Below, one piece after another: positions 33,506 to 42,523 of a DNA stretch of 64,000 nt; within the stretch, counting starts at the first letter, position 1; every line of letters begins with the position of its first letter. This DNA comes from Paracoccaceae bacterium (GTDB lineage: Bacteria > Pseudomonadota > Alphaproteobacteria > Rhodobacterales > Rhodobacteraceae): NCBI GenBank assembly GCA_019454225.1, contig CP075370.1:734001-798000 (forward strand). The letters are read 5' to 3'. The notes under the pieces were generated by a model. The model saw only the letters and a list, made by a program, of their open reading frames with translations, ran no database searches and had not been told where the DNA came from. Both the position numbers and the translations under genes were made by a program.

Positions 33506-34426
33506 TCAGTACTTCGACGGAACGTAAAGTTCCGGCGGCAGGACGGCCCGTTCATAGTCGGGGTTGAACACCCGGTCAGGCAGGGTGATCTCGTCATGCG
33601 GCACCGGGGCATAGGGGATCAGCCCCAGGAAATGGTCGATGCAGTTCAGCCGCGCGCGCTTCTTGTCGTTGCCCTCGACGATGTACCAGGGCGCCTCGGG
33701 GATGTTGGTGCGGGCGAACATCTCTTCCTTCGCCTTGGTATAGCCCTCCCACCGGACGCGGCTCTGCAGGTCCATGGGCGACAGCTTCCACTGCTTCATC
33801 GGATCGTGGATGCGCATCAGGAACCGCATCTGCTGTTCCGCGTCGGTGATGGAAAACCAATACTTTACAAGGGTTACGCCAGAACGCACCAGCATCCGCT
33901 CGAACTCGGGCGCGTCGCGGAAGAACTGTTCCACCTGCGTCTCGTCGGCAAATCCCATCACCCGCTCCACACCGGCCCGGTTATACCAGGACCGGTCGAA
34001 CAGCACGATCTCGCCGCCGGCCGGCAGATGCGGGACATAGCGCTGGAAATACCACTGCGTGCGCTCGCGGTCGGATGGCGCGGGCAGGGCCACCGTGCGC
34101 ACCACCCGGGGGTTCAGCCGCTGCGTTATCCGCTTGATCACGCCACCTTTTCCGGCGCTGTCACGGCCCTCGAAGATGATCACGATCTTCTTGCGGTGAT
34201 GCACCACCCAGTCCTGCAGCTTGATCAGCTCGGACTGAAGCCGGATCAGGTTCGCCAGATAGCTGCGGCGGTCCATCGCATCGGGATGGCTGTCCTTGTA
34301 AAGCCTGGAGATCTCGCGCGACAGCGTCGCATCTTCCAGTTCGATCTCGTGGTCCTCGTCCAGCAGGTCGGCCAGCTCGGCCGCCAGCCAGTCGCTCCAG
34401 TCCCCGCCGCCTGTCGTCTCGTCCAT
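33506..34426 (-). CDS. ppk2: Polyphosphate kinase 2
   Basis: 306 residues from ATG 34426, with GGAGG seven bases before. P-loop kinase fold: Walker A at 87-93 within FEGRDSAGKGG, the lid/Walker B region FDRSWYNRAGVERV (143-156), and the conserved WKLSPMDLQSR and APWYIVEGNDKKRARLN. PPK2 enzymes phosphorylate GDP or ADP using polyphosphate (class I) in the cytoplasm. A charged N-terminal extension (about 1-55) precedes the domain. The frame extends to 35983 only by running antisense to neighbours. It is divergent from the hemolysin III-type gene. Confidence 0.93.
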   Translation of the reverse strand: MDETTGGGDWSDWLAAELADLLDEDHEIELEDATLSREISRLYKDSHPDAMDRRSYLANLIRLQSELIKLQDWVVHHRKKIVIIFEGRDSAGKGGVIKRITQRLNPRVVRTVALPAPSDRERTQWYFQRYVPHLPAGGEIVLFDRSWYNRAGVERVMGFADETQVEQFFRDAPEFERMLVRSGVTLVKYWFSITDAEQQMRFLMRIHDPMKQWKLSPMDLQSRVRWEGYTKAKEEMFARTNIPEAPWYIVEGNDKKRARLNCIDHFLGLIPYAPVPHDEITLPDRVFNPDYERAVLPPELYVPSKY

Positions 34427-34537
34427 CGCAGTCCCTCCGGTCATCGTGGCGACCACAGCACGGAATTGTGACGCTGCCGCAACGTCCCGCCCCGCGGGTG
34501 TCATTGCCCTGCCGGAAACCGCCGCTAACGTGGCCGC

Positions 34538-35242
34538 ATGACCCAACCCCCCGCACCCCGTTCCGCCCATGCCCGCGCCGAATACATGTCGGACGCGGCG
34601 GTGCATGTGGCGGGGCTGGCGCTGGTGGCGGGGGCTGTGCCCGTGCTGATCGTCCTGACGGCGATGCTGCGGGGCGATGCGCCCGCGCTGCTGGGCGCCG
34701 CGGTCTACGGCGCGACGCTTGCCCTGATGATCCTGTGTTCGGCGCTCTACAACATGATCCCACGGCCAGACTGGGCCTGGTTGCTGCAACGCCTCGATCA
34801 CTCGGCGATTTATCTCAAGATTGCAGGAACTTATACCACCTTTGCGCTGATCTCGGGGCAGGGGGCCACGGTGCTGGCGGGGGTCTGGGCGGCGGCGCTG
34901 GCCGGGGTCGCGCTGAAGCTCGTGTCGCCCCGGCGGTTCCGCTGGACGGCGATCGGCCTCTACCTTGCGATGGGCTGGGTCGGCGTGGTGGCGGGGGGCG
35001 ACCTGATGGCGGCCCTGCCGCCCGCCGCCGTCACGCTGATGGTGGCGGGCGGACTGATCTACACCGCCGGGGTCGCCTTCTATCTCTGGGATCGGCTGCC
35101 CTTCCACAACACGGTCTGGCATGTCTTCGTGCTGGCGGCGACGGCGGTGTTCTATGCCGCGGTCTTGGTGACGGTGGTGTCCGATGCCACCCCGGCAGGC
35201 GGTGCTGCCGGGATGGTGCGGGGGGCGGTTCAGCCCTTGTGA
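34538..35242 (+). CDS. Hemolysin III family (PAQR-like) membrane protein
   Basis: 234 residues with seven hydrophobic segments starting AAVHVAGLALVAGAVPVLIV. Family signatures: SALYNMIPR near 70, LDHSAIYLKIAGTYTTF near 86-102 and LPFHNTVWHVFVLAATAVFY near 188-207, containing the His cluster thought to bind zinc. Members influence membrane energetics (TrhA) or act as putative hydrolases. The 3' end overlaps the convergent monooxygenase gene by 13 bases. ATG 34538 follows directly after a 111-base gap divergent with ppk2. Confidence 0.88.
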   Translation: MTQPPAPRSAHARAEYMSDAAVHVAGLALVAGAVPVLIVLTAMLRGDAPALLGAAVYGATLALMILCSALYNMIPRPDWAWLLQRLDHSAIYLKIAGTYTTFALISGQGATVLAGVWAAALAGVALKLVSPRRFRWTAIGLYLAMGWVGVVAGGDLMAALPPAAVTLMVAGGLIYTAGVAFYLWDRLPFHNTVWHVFVLAATAVFYAAVLVTVVSDATPAGGAAGMVRGAVQPL

Positions 35243-37029
35243 TGGGTCGGCGGCAGGCCGAACACCGGCGTCGGAATGCCCTCCATCCGGGCCTTGAGTT
35301 GCAGCGACAGGAATTGCGAATAGTGGCGCGACTGGTGCAGGTTCCCGCCGTGGAACCACAGCGCCTCGACCTGCGTCGGCTTCCACATGTTGCGCTGCTC
35401 GCCGACCCAGGGCCCCGGGTCCTTGGGCGTGTCGGACCCCAGGCCCCAGCACTTGCCGACCCTGTCGGCCACATCCTGCCCGATCAGGTCGGCGGCCCAG
35501 CCGTTCATCGACCCGTAGCCGGTGGCATAGACGATCAGATCGGCGGCCAGATGCGTGCCGTCCTCCAGCACCACGCCGTCGGGCACGATTTCCCGCACGT
35601 TGCCATGGGCCAGCTTGATCTTGCCGTCGATGATCAGCTGGCTTGCCCCGATGTCGATGTAATAGCCTGAACCCCGGCGCAGGTACTTCATGAACAGGCC
35701 CGAACCGTCGGCGCCCCAGTCCAGCCAGAAGCCGGCCTTCTCCAGTCCCGCATAGAAGTCTGCATCGACCTCTTTCATCTTCTCGTAGAGCGGGATCTGG
35801 AACTCGTGCAAGATCCGGTAGGGCAGGCTGGCAAAGATCAGGTCTGCCTTCTCGGTGGTCATGCCCGACTGGACGGCCTTCTCGGAATAGAGCGCGCCCA
35901 GCCCGATATCCATCAGCGTGTCCGAGCGCACGATATGGGTGGACGACCGCTGCACCATCGTCACGTCCACGTCGTTTTCCCAAAGCGCCGCGCAGATGTC
36001 GTGGGCCGAGTTGTTCGACCCGATCACCACCGCCTTCTTGCCCCTGTAGGCATCGGGCCCGGGATGCCTTGACGAATGGTGCTGGTCGCCCCTGAACGTC
36101 GGCATCCCCGGATAGGTCGGCATGTTGGCCTTGCCCGACATGCCGGTGGCCAGAACCAGCTGTTTCGGGCGCAAGACAACCTCGGTGCCGTCGCGGTCAA
36201 CGACCACCGTCCATTCCCCTGTGGTCTCGTCGTATTTCGCGGACTTGCAGGTGGTGCGGGTCCAGTAGTTCAACTCCATGACCCGCGTGTACATCTCCAG
36301 CCAGTCGCCGATCTTGTCCTTGGGGCTGAAGACCGGCCAGTTCTCGGGGAACTTGATATAGGGCAGGTGATCGTACCAGACCGGGTCATGCAGGCAGAGC
36401 GACTTGTAGCGGTTGCGCCAGCTGTCGCCGGGACGGTCGTTCTTCTCGACGATGATCGTCGGCACCCCCAGTTGCCGCAACCGCGCGCCCAGGCCGATGG
36501 CCCCCTGGCCGCCGCCCACGATCACAACATAGGGCTGCCGGGTATAGCCCAGCTCGCGTGCCTCGGCTTCGCGTTCCTCCTTCCAGGTCGGGCGGTGCTT
36601 GTCCGCGCCATGCTTGGCCCCCAGCGGGCGGGCAAAGCCCTTCGGCTCTTCATGGCCCTTGAGCTCGACCATCGTGGTCAGCAGCGTCCAGATCAGCCCG
36701 TCCTTCAGCCGGATCAGCCCGTAGCCGCGCGCCACCGCTGTCTCGAACGCGATCCAGGCGGTGGTCAACCCGCCATCCGCCGTTGCCGTCTCGCCCTCGG
36801 CCACCCGCCAGCCGGTCGGCGCGGTGGTCGCCAGCGTCGCCCGCAGCATTTCGGCGATGCCCGTCTTTCCTTCGGCCGTATGGATGTTCCAGGTGAAGGT
36901 GACGAGATCGCGCCAGTAGCAATCATCCTGGAAGAAGGTCAGCGCACGGTCGATGTCGCCTGCCTCGAGCGTCTTGCCGAATTCGGCGAGCAGCGTTGTC
37001 ACCTCGTCTTGAACGGTCGTGTCGAGCAT
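35230..37029 (-). CDS. NTF2-like / flavin-containing monooxygenase fusion
   Basis: 599 residues from ATG 37029 (GGGAGG five bases before). Residues 1 to about 130 form an NTF2/SnoaL-like domain (FFQDDCYWRDLVTFTWNIHTAEG). The rest is a class B flavoprotein monooxygenase: FAD motif GGGQGAIGLG at 172-181, then RPGDSWRNRYKSLCLHDPVWYDHLPY, an NADP motif VVIGSNNSAHD near 345, and YATGYGSMNGW. Such fusions are annotated as NAD(P)/FAD-dependent oxidoreductases; some relatives make indole acetate or oxidise ketones. The pairing suggests the NTF2 part shapes or gates a substrate pocket. Substrate unknown. Confidence 0.88.
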   Translation of the reverse strand: MLDTTVQDEVTTLLAEFGKTLEAGDIDRALTFFQDDCYWRDLVTFTWNIHTAEGKTGIAEMLRATLATTAPTGWRVAEGETATADGGLTTAWIAFETAVARGYGLIRLKDGLIWTLLTTMVELKGHEEPKGFARPLGAKHGADKHRPTWKEEREAEARELGYTRQPYVVIVGGGQGAIGLGARLRQLGVPTIIVEKNDRPGDSWRNRYKSLCLHDPVWYDHLPYIKFPENWPVFSPKDKIGDWLEMYTRVMELNYWTRTTCKSAKYDETTGEWTVVVDRDGTEVVLRPKQLVLATGMSGKANMPTYPGMPTFRGDQHHSSRHPGPDAYRGKKAVVIGSNNSAHDICAALWENDVDVTMVQRSSTHIVRSDTLMDIGLGALYSEKAVQSGMTTEKADLIFASLPYRILHEFQIPLYEKMKEVDADFYAGLEKAGFWLDWGADGSGLFMKYLRRGSGYYIDIGASQLIIDGKIKLAHGNVREIVPDGVVLEDGTHLAADLIVYATGYGSMNGWAADLIGQDVADRVGKCWGLGSDTPKDPGPWVGEQRNMWKPTQVEALWFHGGNLHQSRHYSQFLSLQLKARMEGIPTPVFGLPPTHHKG

Positions 37030-37198
37030 CCATGCCTCCCTGTCCGGTGTGCCCTGCGGCCGCGGCTTCCGCGCGCATCTGCCGGGCGGCATCGACAGGA
37101 TGCCTGGCGCGCGCTGGTTGTGCGGATCGTCGCAGCGTTCCCCGGCTTTCGGGGCCGACGCAATAGGACCAAGGGCGTAGGGTTGCCCCTCGGCCGCG

Positions 37199-39088
37199 CT
37201 AGCCGCGGGTGTGAAAGAAGTCGTGGATGGTGCGGGCAAGGGATTCGCTGATCCCCTCCACCGCGATCAGATCGGACGGCCCCGCCCGCGACACCGCCTT
37301 GGCGCTGCCGAAATGGGCCAGCAGGGCCTTCTTGCGTGCGGCCCCGACCCCCGGGATGTCGTCCAGCGGTGTGGCGCTGACCGCCTTCGCGCGCTTGGCG
37401 CGATGCGCACCGATGGCCCAGCGGTGCGCCTCGTCCCGCAGGCGCTGGATGAAGTAGAGGACGGGGTCGTTCATCCGCAGGGCAAAGGGCGGCTCGCCCG
37501 GGCGGTGGAACTCTTCCTTGCCCGCATCGCGGTCGATGCCCTTGGCGACGCCGACAAAGGCGATGTCATCCACCCCGAGCTCGGCCATGATCTCGGCGGT
37601 GGCGGAGATCTGGCCCGCGCCGCCGTCGATCAGCAGAAGGTCGGGCCAGGCGTCGGACTTGCGCTCGGGATCCTCCTTCAGCAGGCGTTCGAAGCGGCGC
37701 GTCAGCACCTCTCGCATCATGCCGAAATCGTCGCCCGCCTTGCCCGCCGCACCCTTGATGTTGAACTTTCGGTACTGCGATTTCAGGAACCCCTCGGTCT
37801 CGGCCACGATCATGCCGCCCACGGCATCCGATCCCTGGATGTGGCTGTTGTCGTAGACCTCGATCCGGCGTGGCGGGGCGTCAAGGTCGAAGGCCTCGGC
37901 AAGGCCGGCCAGCAGCGTGTTCTGCGTGGCGCTTTCGGCCATCTTGCGCGCCAGGCTTTCGCGGGCGTTGCGGGCGGCGTTTTCCACCAGTTCGGCCTTT
38001 TCGCCCCGCTGCGGCACGGCAATCTCGACGCGGCGCCCGGCACGGTCGGACAGGATTTCGCCCATCAGGTCAGGGTCCTCGACCCCGTGCGACAGCAGGA
38101 TCAGGCGGGGTGGTTCCTTGTCGTCGTAGAACTGCGCCAGGAACGCCTGCAGGATCTCGGGCTCCTCGGCCCCGGCCCCGGTGCGGGGATAGAAATCGCG
38201 GTTCCCCCAGCTCTGGTTCGCGCGGATGAAGAACACCTGAACGCAGGCCTGTCCGCCCTCCAGATGCAGGGCCACCACGTCGGCCTCTGCCACGCCGCGC
38301 GGGTTGATGCCCTGCGTCTGCTGCACCTGGGTCAGCGCGCGGATGCGGTCGCGCAGCGCGGCGGCGCGTTCGAATTCCATCGACTCGCTGGCCTCGGCCA
38401 TCTCTCTGGCCAGATCGGCCTGCACCGAGGTGGTCTTGCCCTCCAGAAACCGGCGGGCGTCCGCGACAAGCGCCGCATATCCCGCCTCGTCGATCCGGCC
38501 GGTGCAGGGGGCGGCGCACCGCTTGATCTGGTGCAGAAGGCAGGGGCGTGTGCGGCTGGCGAACATCGCGTCCGAGCAGTTGCGCAGCAGGAACACCTTC
38601 TGCAACTGGTTCAGCGTGCGGTTCACCGCGCCGGCGCTGGCGAAGGGGCCGAAGTAGTGGCCCTTTTCCGACCGCTTGCCGCGGTGTTTCTTGATCTGCG
38701 GGAACGGGTGTTCGCCGCCGATCAGGATGTTCGGGAAAGACTTGTCGTCGCGCAGCAGCACGTTGTAGCGCGGCTTGAGCTGCTTGATCAGGTTCTGTTC
38801 CAGCAGCAGCGCCTCGGTCTCGCTGCGTGTGGTCAGGAACATCATGCCGGCGGTTTCGCGGATCATCCGCGCGATGCGTCCGGAATGGCCCGAGGGCCGC
38901 GCATAGTTCGACACACGCGCCTTCAGGTTCCGCGCCTTGCCGACGTACAGAACTTCGGAGGCTGCGTTCAGCATGCGATAGACCCCGGGCGAGCCGTCCA
39001 GCGACCGCAGATACGACTGGATCAGCGCGTGCCCCGTCAGACCCGTCTGCTGCCCTGCCGCCGGGTCAGGCGTGGTGTCGCCGTTCAT
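37199..39088 (-). CDS. uvrC: UvrABC system protein C, excinuclease subunit
   Basis: 629 residues from ATG 39088 with GGAGG seven bases before (a TTG six bases upstream is less likely). The GIY-YIG nuclease domain is at about 33-110 ([22 protein letters not shown]), a Cys pair region [13 protein letters not shown] at about 170-185, the UVR domain follows, then the RNase H-like nuclease ([19 protein letters not shown]) and C-terminal helix-hairpin-helix motifs ([17 protein letters not shown]). It makes both incisions in nucleotide excision repair. A perfect DnaA-box-like site lies 89 bases upstream. Confidence 0.97.
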   Translation of the reverse strand: MNGDTTPDPAAGQQTGLTGHALIQSYLRSLDGSPGVYRMLNAASEVLYVGKARNLKARVSNYARPSGHSGRIARMIRETAGMMFLTTRSETEALLLEQNLIKQLKPRYNVLLRDDKSFPNILIGGEHPFPQIKKHRGKRSEKGHYFGPFASAGAVNRTLNQLQKVFLLRNCSDAMFASRTRPCLLHQIKRCAAPCTGRIDEAGYAALVADARRFLEGKTTSVQADLAREMAEASESMEFERAAALRDRIRALTQVQQTQGINPRGVAEADVVALHLEGGQACVQVFFIRANQSWGNRDFYPRTGAGAEEPEILQAFLAQFYDDKEPPRLILLSHGVEDPDLMGEILSDRAGRRVEIAVPQRGEKAELVENAARNARESLARKMAESATQNTLLAGLAEAFDLDAPPRRIEVYDNSHIQGSDAVGGMIVAETEGFLKSQYRKFNIKGAAGKAGDDFGMMREVLTRRFERLLKEDPERKSDAWPDLLLIDGGAGQISATAEIMAELGVDDIAFVGVAKGIDRDAGKEEFHRPGEPPFALRMNDPVLYFIQRLRDEAHRWAIGAHRAKRAKAVSATPLDDIPGVGAARKKALLAHFGSAKAVSRAGPSDLIAVEGISESLARTIHDFFHTRG

Positions 39089-39397
39089 CTGCAAACCTCC
39101 GTGCCCGAGTCATCGATTCCCGTCTTCGCTGCAATGATCCGTGCGCGGACGCAAGCGCGAAGCTGTCCACGGAACCTGTGGATAAATATGTTGGAAACCT
39201 TTTCGCGTGTCCGGATTTCCCTTGTATTCGGCCCGCTTCGCTGACTTGCTCATTTTTTAAGCGATTTATCAAGCATCTGAAAAGAAACAAAAGATTTTTG
39301 CGCGGAGCCGAAAATCCATGAAAATCAACGGTCTTGTAACGGCCGCGTGACCGAGATGCGAAAAGTGGACAACTCGCGCAGCGCAACTGACGCGGGG
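39089..39397. other. 309-base intergenic stretch with DnaA-box-like site and AT-rich patch
   Basis: Between uvrC (start) and the FolM-type gene (stop), both on the minus strand, so it contains the uvrC promoter. TGTGGATAA (39177-39185) is a perfect DnaA box on the minus strand; TCCAC at 39166-39170 forms an inverted repeat with GTGGA in it. An AT-rich run follows (CATTTTTTAAGCGATTTATC near 39252). I see no gene. One box alone does not make an origin. Confidence 0.45.
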
Positions 39398-40180
39398 TCA
39401 TTCAACCCCAAGGACATCGGGCGTCGCCCAGGCCAGATGCTGCCCGCCATCGACACACAGGAGCTGTCCGGTCACCGCCTTCGCATCAAGGAAATACTGC
39501 AGCGCCGCGCAGATGTCGCCCGGGTCCGCGCCGCGTTCCAGCACGGTCGCGGCGCGCTGCCGGGCGAAATGTCCGGCCGACTGACGCGCACCCCGGAGGG
39601 TGGGGCCGGGGCCAATGGCATTCACGCGGATGCGCGGCGCAAGGGCCTGCGCGGCCGTGCGGGTAAAGGCCCAGAGGCCCATCTTGGCGATGGTGTAGGT
39701 CATGAATTCCGGGGTCGGTTTCAGAACCCGCTGGTCAACCATGTTGATCACCAGGCCGGTGGCCACCGGCTCGCCCTGTTCGTCGATGTCCGCGTCGGGC
39801 GCCTGTGCGGCGAAGGCCTGGGTCAAAAGGAAGGGTGCGCGCAGGTTCGACCCGATGTGCCGGTGCCAGCTTTCCGGCGTGGCGCTGGCCAGCGTATCAT
39901 GCTCGAAGATCGAGGCATTGTTGACGAGGCAGGTCAACGGACCACCCAGGGCGGCCGCCGCCCGGGGCACCAGGGCATCGGCCTGCGCCTCGTCCAGAAG
40001 GTCGGCCTGCAACGCCACCGCACGGCGCCCCGTCGCCACGATGTCTGCCACCGCATCTGCCGCCGCATCCGCCGAACCGGCATAATGCACCGCCACGTCG
40101 AACCCGCGCCCCGCCAGGTGCAGTGCCATTGCCCGCCCCAGCCGCTGTGCCGCGCCTGTCACCAATGCCCTGGGCTGCAT
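39398..40180 (-). CDS. folM: FolM/PTR1-type short-chain reductase (dihydromonapterin/dihydrofolate reductase-like)
   Basis: 260 residues from ATG 40180. The nucleotide motif is the TGxxxRxG variant (TGAAQRLG, 8-15), characteristic of pteridine reductases and FolM. Catalytic residues are Y162 and K166 (YTIAK), and the usual Ser is replaced by D149 (NMVDQRV), as in PTR1/FolM. FolM reduces dihydromonapterin and slowly dihydrofolate. The C-terminus AVTGQLLCVDGGQHL is standard. It is upstream of uvrC on the same strand. An ordinary SDR is the alternative. Confidence 0.78.
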   Translation of the reverse strand: MQPRALVTGAAQRLGRAMALHLAGRGFDVAVHYAGSADAAADAVADIVATGRRAVALQADLLDEAQADALVPRAAAALGGPLTCLVNNASIFEHDTLASATPESWHRHIGSNLRAPFLLTQAFAAQAPDADIDEQGEPVATGLVINMVDQRVLKPTPEFMTYTIAKMGLWAFTRTAAQALAPRIRVNAIGPGPTLRGARQSAGHFARQRAATVLERGADPGDICAALQYFLDAKAVTGQLLCVDGGQHLAWATPDVLGVE

Positions 40181-40225
40181 GTAGACCCCCCCCGCCGTCC
40201 GGAACACCAGAGATAGGCGCCCATT

Positions 40226-40277
40226 CGCCCCGTCAACCCGCCCCGTCAACCCGCCCCGTCAACCCGCCCCGTCAGCC
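40226..40277. repeat. Four tandem 13-base repeats overlapping a stop codon
   Basis: Unit CGCCCCGTCAACC; three perfect copies (40226-40264) and a fourth with A to G. The last copy carries the stop codon of the 59-residue protein (40272-40274, minus strand). Slippage could change the spacing to the folM-type gene downstream. Confidence 0.85.
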
Positions 40278-40451
40278 CTTTCGCCCGGTGCAGGCGCAGG
40301 CCTTGCCCGGCGGGTTCAGCCGCCCGCAGCGTCCGCACAGCGCAGGGGCCGACAGTCTGGGCGGGCCGCGACGGGCGGGCGGGCGGCGGAACCGCGACCA
40401 GACCGCCAGTGCGCCCATGCCGAGCAGAAAGATCGCAACCGCCTGGATCAC
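40272..40451 (-). CDS. Small membrane protein with C-terminal zinc-ribbon-like motif
   Basis: 59 residues from a GTG at 40451, four bases after the stop of the S49 peptidase gene. One N-terminal membrane helix (IQAVAIFLLGMGALAVW) is followed by a basic linker (RFRRPPARRG) and CGRCGRLNPPGKACAC, a four-cysteine cluster likely to bind zinc. The tight spacing to the peptidase gene suggests a common transcript. No ribosome site is obvious, so the exact start is uncertain. I do not recognise the family. Confidence 0.6.
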   Translation of the reverse strand: MIQAVAIFLLGMGALAVWSRFRRPPARRGPPRLSAPALCGRCGRLNPPGKACACTGRKG

Positions 40452-40455
40452 CGCG

Positions 40456-41277
40456 TCACAACCCGAACCGCGCCCATTGCGCGCGATCCTCGGCCTCGGC
40501 CAGAACACCCTGCGCGGCGGCCGCGCCGAACGATGCGCCGCTCAGGCGCTGGAACAGGCCGCGTCGCTGGCCCATCGGCACCATGCGCACCTTGTCGCCA
40601 TAAAGCGACTTCAGGCGCGGCACCACATGGCCAAGCCCATCGGCCAGCCCCAGGTCCACGGCCTGCTGTCCGACCCAGACATCGGCGTTGAACAGGTCGG
40701 CCGACTGGTCCAGGCGGGTGCCGCGTCGCGCCTTCACATGGGCGATGAAGGCGGCGTGGATCGGCGCCTGCAAGGCGCGCAGACGTTCGACGTCCTCGGG
40801 CTTTTCGGGCTGGAACGGATCGGCCAGCGATTTCGACCGCCCCGCGGTGACCACGCGCCGCTCGATCCCCTGCCGCTTCATCAGTTCGGGGAACCCGAAC
40901 GAGGCGAATATCACCCCGATCGACCCGACGATCGAGCTTTCGTCGATCCAGATGTCATCGCCCGCGCAGGCCAGCCAATAGCCGCCGCTGGCCGCGACAT
41001 CCTCGACAAAGGCATGGACGGGGGTCTTGTGCTGATCGGCAAGCCTGCGGATGCGGGCGGCGATCAGGCTGGACTGGACGGCCGAACCGCCCGGTGAATT
41101 GACGACGATCGCAACCGCCGCGGCGCGGCCCCTCGCAAAGGCACGCTCGATCAGCGGCGCCAGCGCCGCGTCGGACAGCTGCGCCCCCGAAAGGCTGCGA
41201 CCGGCGGCAATCGTGCCGGTCAGCCGGATCACCGGCACCAGCGGGGGTCTGGACAGGAACGGCAGGGTCATGCGCAT
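40456..41277 (-). CDS. sppA: Peptidase family S49, SppA/SohB-type
   Basis: 273 residues. The Ser-Lys dyad is visible as S97 (AASGGYWLACAG) and K149 (AGRSKSLADPF), with VVNSPGGSAVQSS at 58-70 and SSIVGSIGVIF. The short single-domain form resembles bacterial signal-peptide peptidases that clear leftover signal peptides from the membrane. There is no clear N-terminal membrane helix, although FLSRPPLVPVIRL is somewhat hydrophobic. The frame is open to 41616 but overlaps the divergent LysR gene there; ATG 41277 is chosen. An 86-base gap separates it from that gene. Confidence 0.88.
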   Translation of the reverse strand: MRMTLPFLSRPPLVPVIRLTGTIAAGRSLSGAQLSDAALAPLIERAFARGRAAAVAIVVNSPGGSAVQSSLIAARIRRLADQHKTPVHAFVEDVAASGGYWLACAGDDIWIDESSIVGSIGVIFASFGFPELMKRQGIERRVVTAGRSKSLADPFQPEKPEDVERLRALQAPIHAAFIAHVKARRGTRLDQSADLFNADVWVGQQAVDLGLADGLGHVVPRLKSLYGDKVRMVPMGQRRGLFQRLSGASFGAAAAQGVLAEAEDRAQWARFGL

Positions 41278-41363
41278 CAGCGCGACATAGGCCGCCCCGC
41301 CCTGCGCCACAAGCCCGCCCCGCATTTCTTGCCCCGGGCCGCGGTTCCTGCCATGGCTTTGCC

Positions 41364-42260
41364 ATGCTGGATCGTCTGGAGATGTTCGTCGAACTTGCGC
41401 GCGAAGGCCATTTCGGCCGCGCCGCGATCGCCTGCGGCGTGGCGCAGCCCACCCTGTCGTCGGCGATCCGTGCGCTCGAGGATCAACTGGGCGTGCAGCT
41501 TGTGGTGCGCGGGTCGCGCTATCGCGGGCTGACCCCCGAGGGCGAGCGGGCGCTGCTCTGGGCGCGGCGCATCCTGGCCGATGCCCGCGCGATGAAGGAA
41601 GAGGCGCGCGCCGCAAGGTCGGGCCTGTCGGGGCTGCTGCGGCTTTCGGTCATCCCGACGGCGCTTCCCATGGCGACCCGGCTGACGCTGCCCTTCGCGG
41701 AACGCCATCCGCAGGTGCGCCTGCGCATCCTTTCGCGCACCTCCGTGCAGATCCTGGCCGACCTTGCCGATGGCTCGGCCGACGCGGGCGTGACCTATCT
41801 GGACAATGAACCGTTGGGCCGGGTGGCGCAGGTGCCGCTGTATACCGAGTTCTACCGCTTTCTCTGCCACGCGGACCATCCGCTTGCCGCGAGCCGCCGG
41901 GTGACCTGGGCCGAGGTGGCGGGCCAGTCGCTGTGTCTGCTGACCGGCGAGATGCAGAACCGACGGATCGTCGACACGCTGCTGTCCGACGCCGGGTTCG
42001 TGGCGGGTGCGGGGGGAACGGCCGGGGTGGAATCGAACTCGACCATGGCGCTGGTCACCCATGTGCGCAGCGGCCGATGGTCATCGGTCGTGCCACAAAG
42101 CCTGGCGGCGATGTTCACGGGCGGTGGCGACCTGCGCGCCGTTCCGATTGTCGACCCCGAGGCCGAGCATCTGGTCGGCCTTGTCACCCTGCCGCGCGAT
42201 CCGGCCATTCCGATGGTCAAGGCGCTGGTCGATGTGGCGCAGAAGGTCGCTGGCGGCTGA
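41364..42260 (+). CDS. LysR-family transcriptional regulator
   Basis: 298 residues. Helix-turn-helix at about 1-60: MLDRLEMFVELAREGHFGRA, then ACGVAQPTLSSAIRALEDQLG. The effector domain begins near 92 (LSGLLRLSVIPTALPMATRL). By eye it resembles LysR regulators placed next to formate dehydrogenase operons in other alphaproteobacteria, but none is here. It diverges from the S49 peptidase gene and converges with the DUF1674 gene seven bases away. Target and effector unknown. Confidence 0.9.
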   Translation: MLDRLEMFVELAREGHFGRAAIACGVAQPTLSSAIRALEDQLGVQLVVRGSRYRGLTPEGERALLWARRILADARAMKEEARAARSGLSGLLRLSVIPTALPMATRLTLPFAERHPQVRLRILSRTSVQILADLADGSADAGVTYLDNEPLGRVAQVPLYTEFYRFLCHADHPLAASRRVTWAEVAGQSLCLLTGEMQNRRIVDTLLSDAGFVAGAGGTAGVESNSTMALVTHVRSGRWSSVVPQSLAAMFTGGGDLRAVPIVDPEAEHLVGLVTLPRDPAIPMVKALVDVAQKVAGG

Positions 42261-42267
42261 GCCGGCC

Positions 42268-42447
42268 TCAGAAATCGACAGCCAGGCCCTTCCTTTCCCA
42301 GTCGCCATAGCGCACGGGTTCCGGGCCCTTCCGTCCGCCCAGTTCCGGCGGAAGGTCGCGTGCGGCGGCGGTCCTGCGGCGTTCCTCGGCTTCCGCCAGG
42401 GCGCGCTGCGCGGCGGCGGGCAGCGGTGCGTCGGGGTCGTCGGCCAT
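42268..42447 (-). CDS. DUF1674 protein (SDHAF4-like)
   Basis: 59 residues from ATG 42447. The C-terminal half carries the family signature GPEPVRYGDWERKGLAVDF; the N-terminal half is a charged helix (AAQRALAEAEERRRTAAARD). Mitochondrial SDHAF4 of this family helps assemble flavinylated succinate dehydrogenase; the bacterial role is inferred. It diverges from rsmB, an arrangement common in Rhodobacteraceae. Confidence 0.85.
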   Translation of the reverse strand: MADDPDAPLPAAAQRALAEAEERRRTAAARDLPPELGGRKGPEPVRYGDWERKGLAVDF

Positions 42448-42523
42448 GCGGGCATTCCTTGTTCCGGTCGCATCCCTGATATACGCCGGTCGCTCGGGCA
42501 CTCAAGCACGGGCGGTGCGGCGG

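Noticed and set aside
34427-35983. Extension of the PPK2 frame upstream to 35983
   Set aside because: It runs through the hemolysin III-type and monooxygenase genes in other frames; the ribosome site before 34426 marks the start.
39177-39290. Replication origin
   Set aside because: Only one good DnaA box, and no dnaA, parAB or repABC genes nearby.
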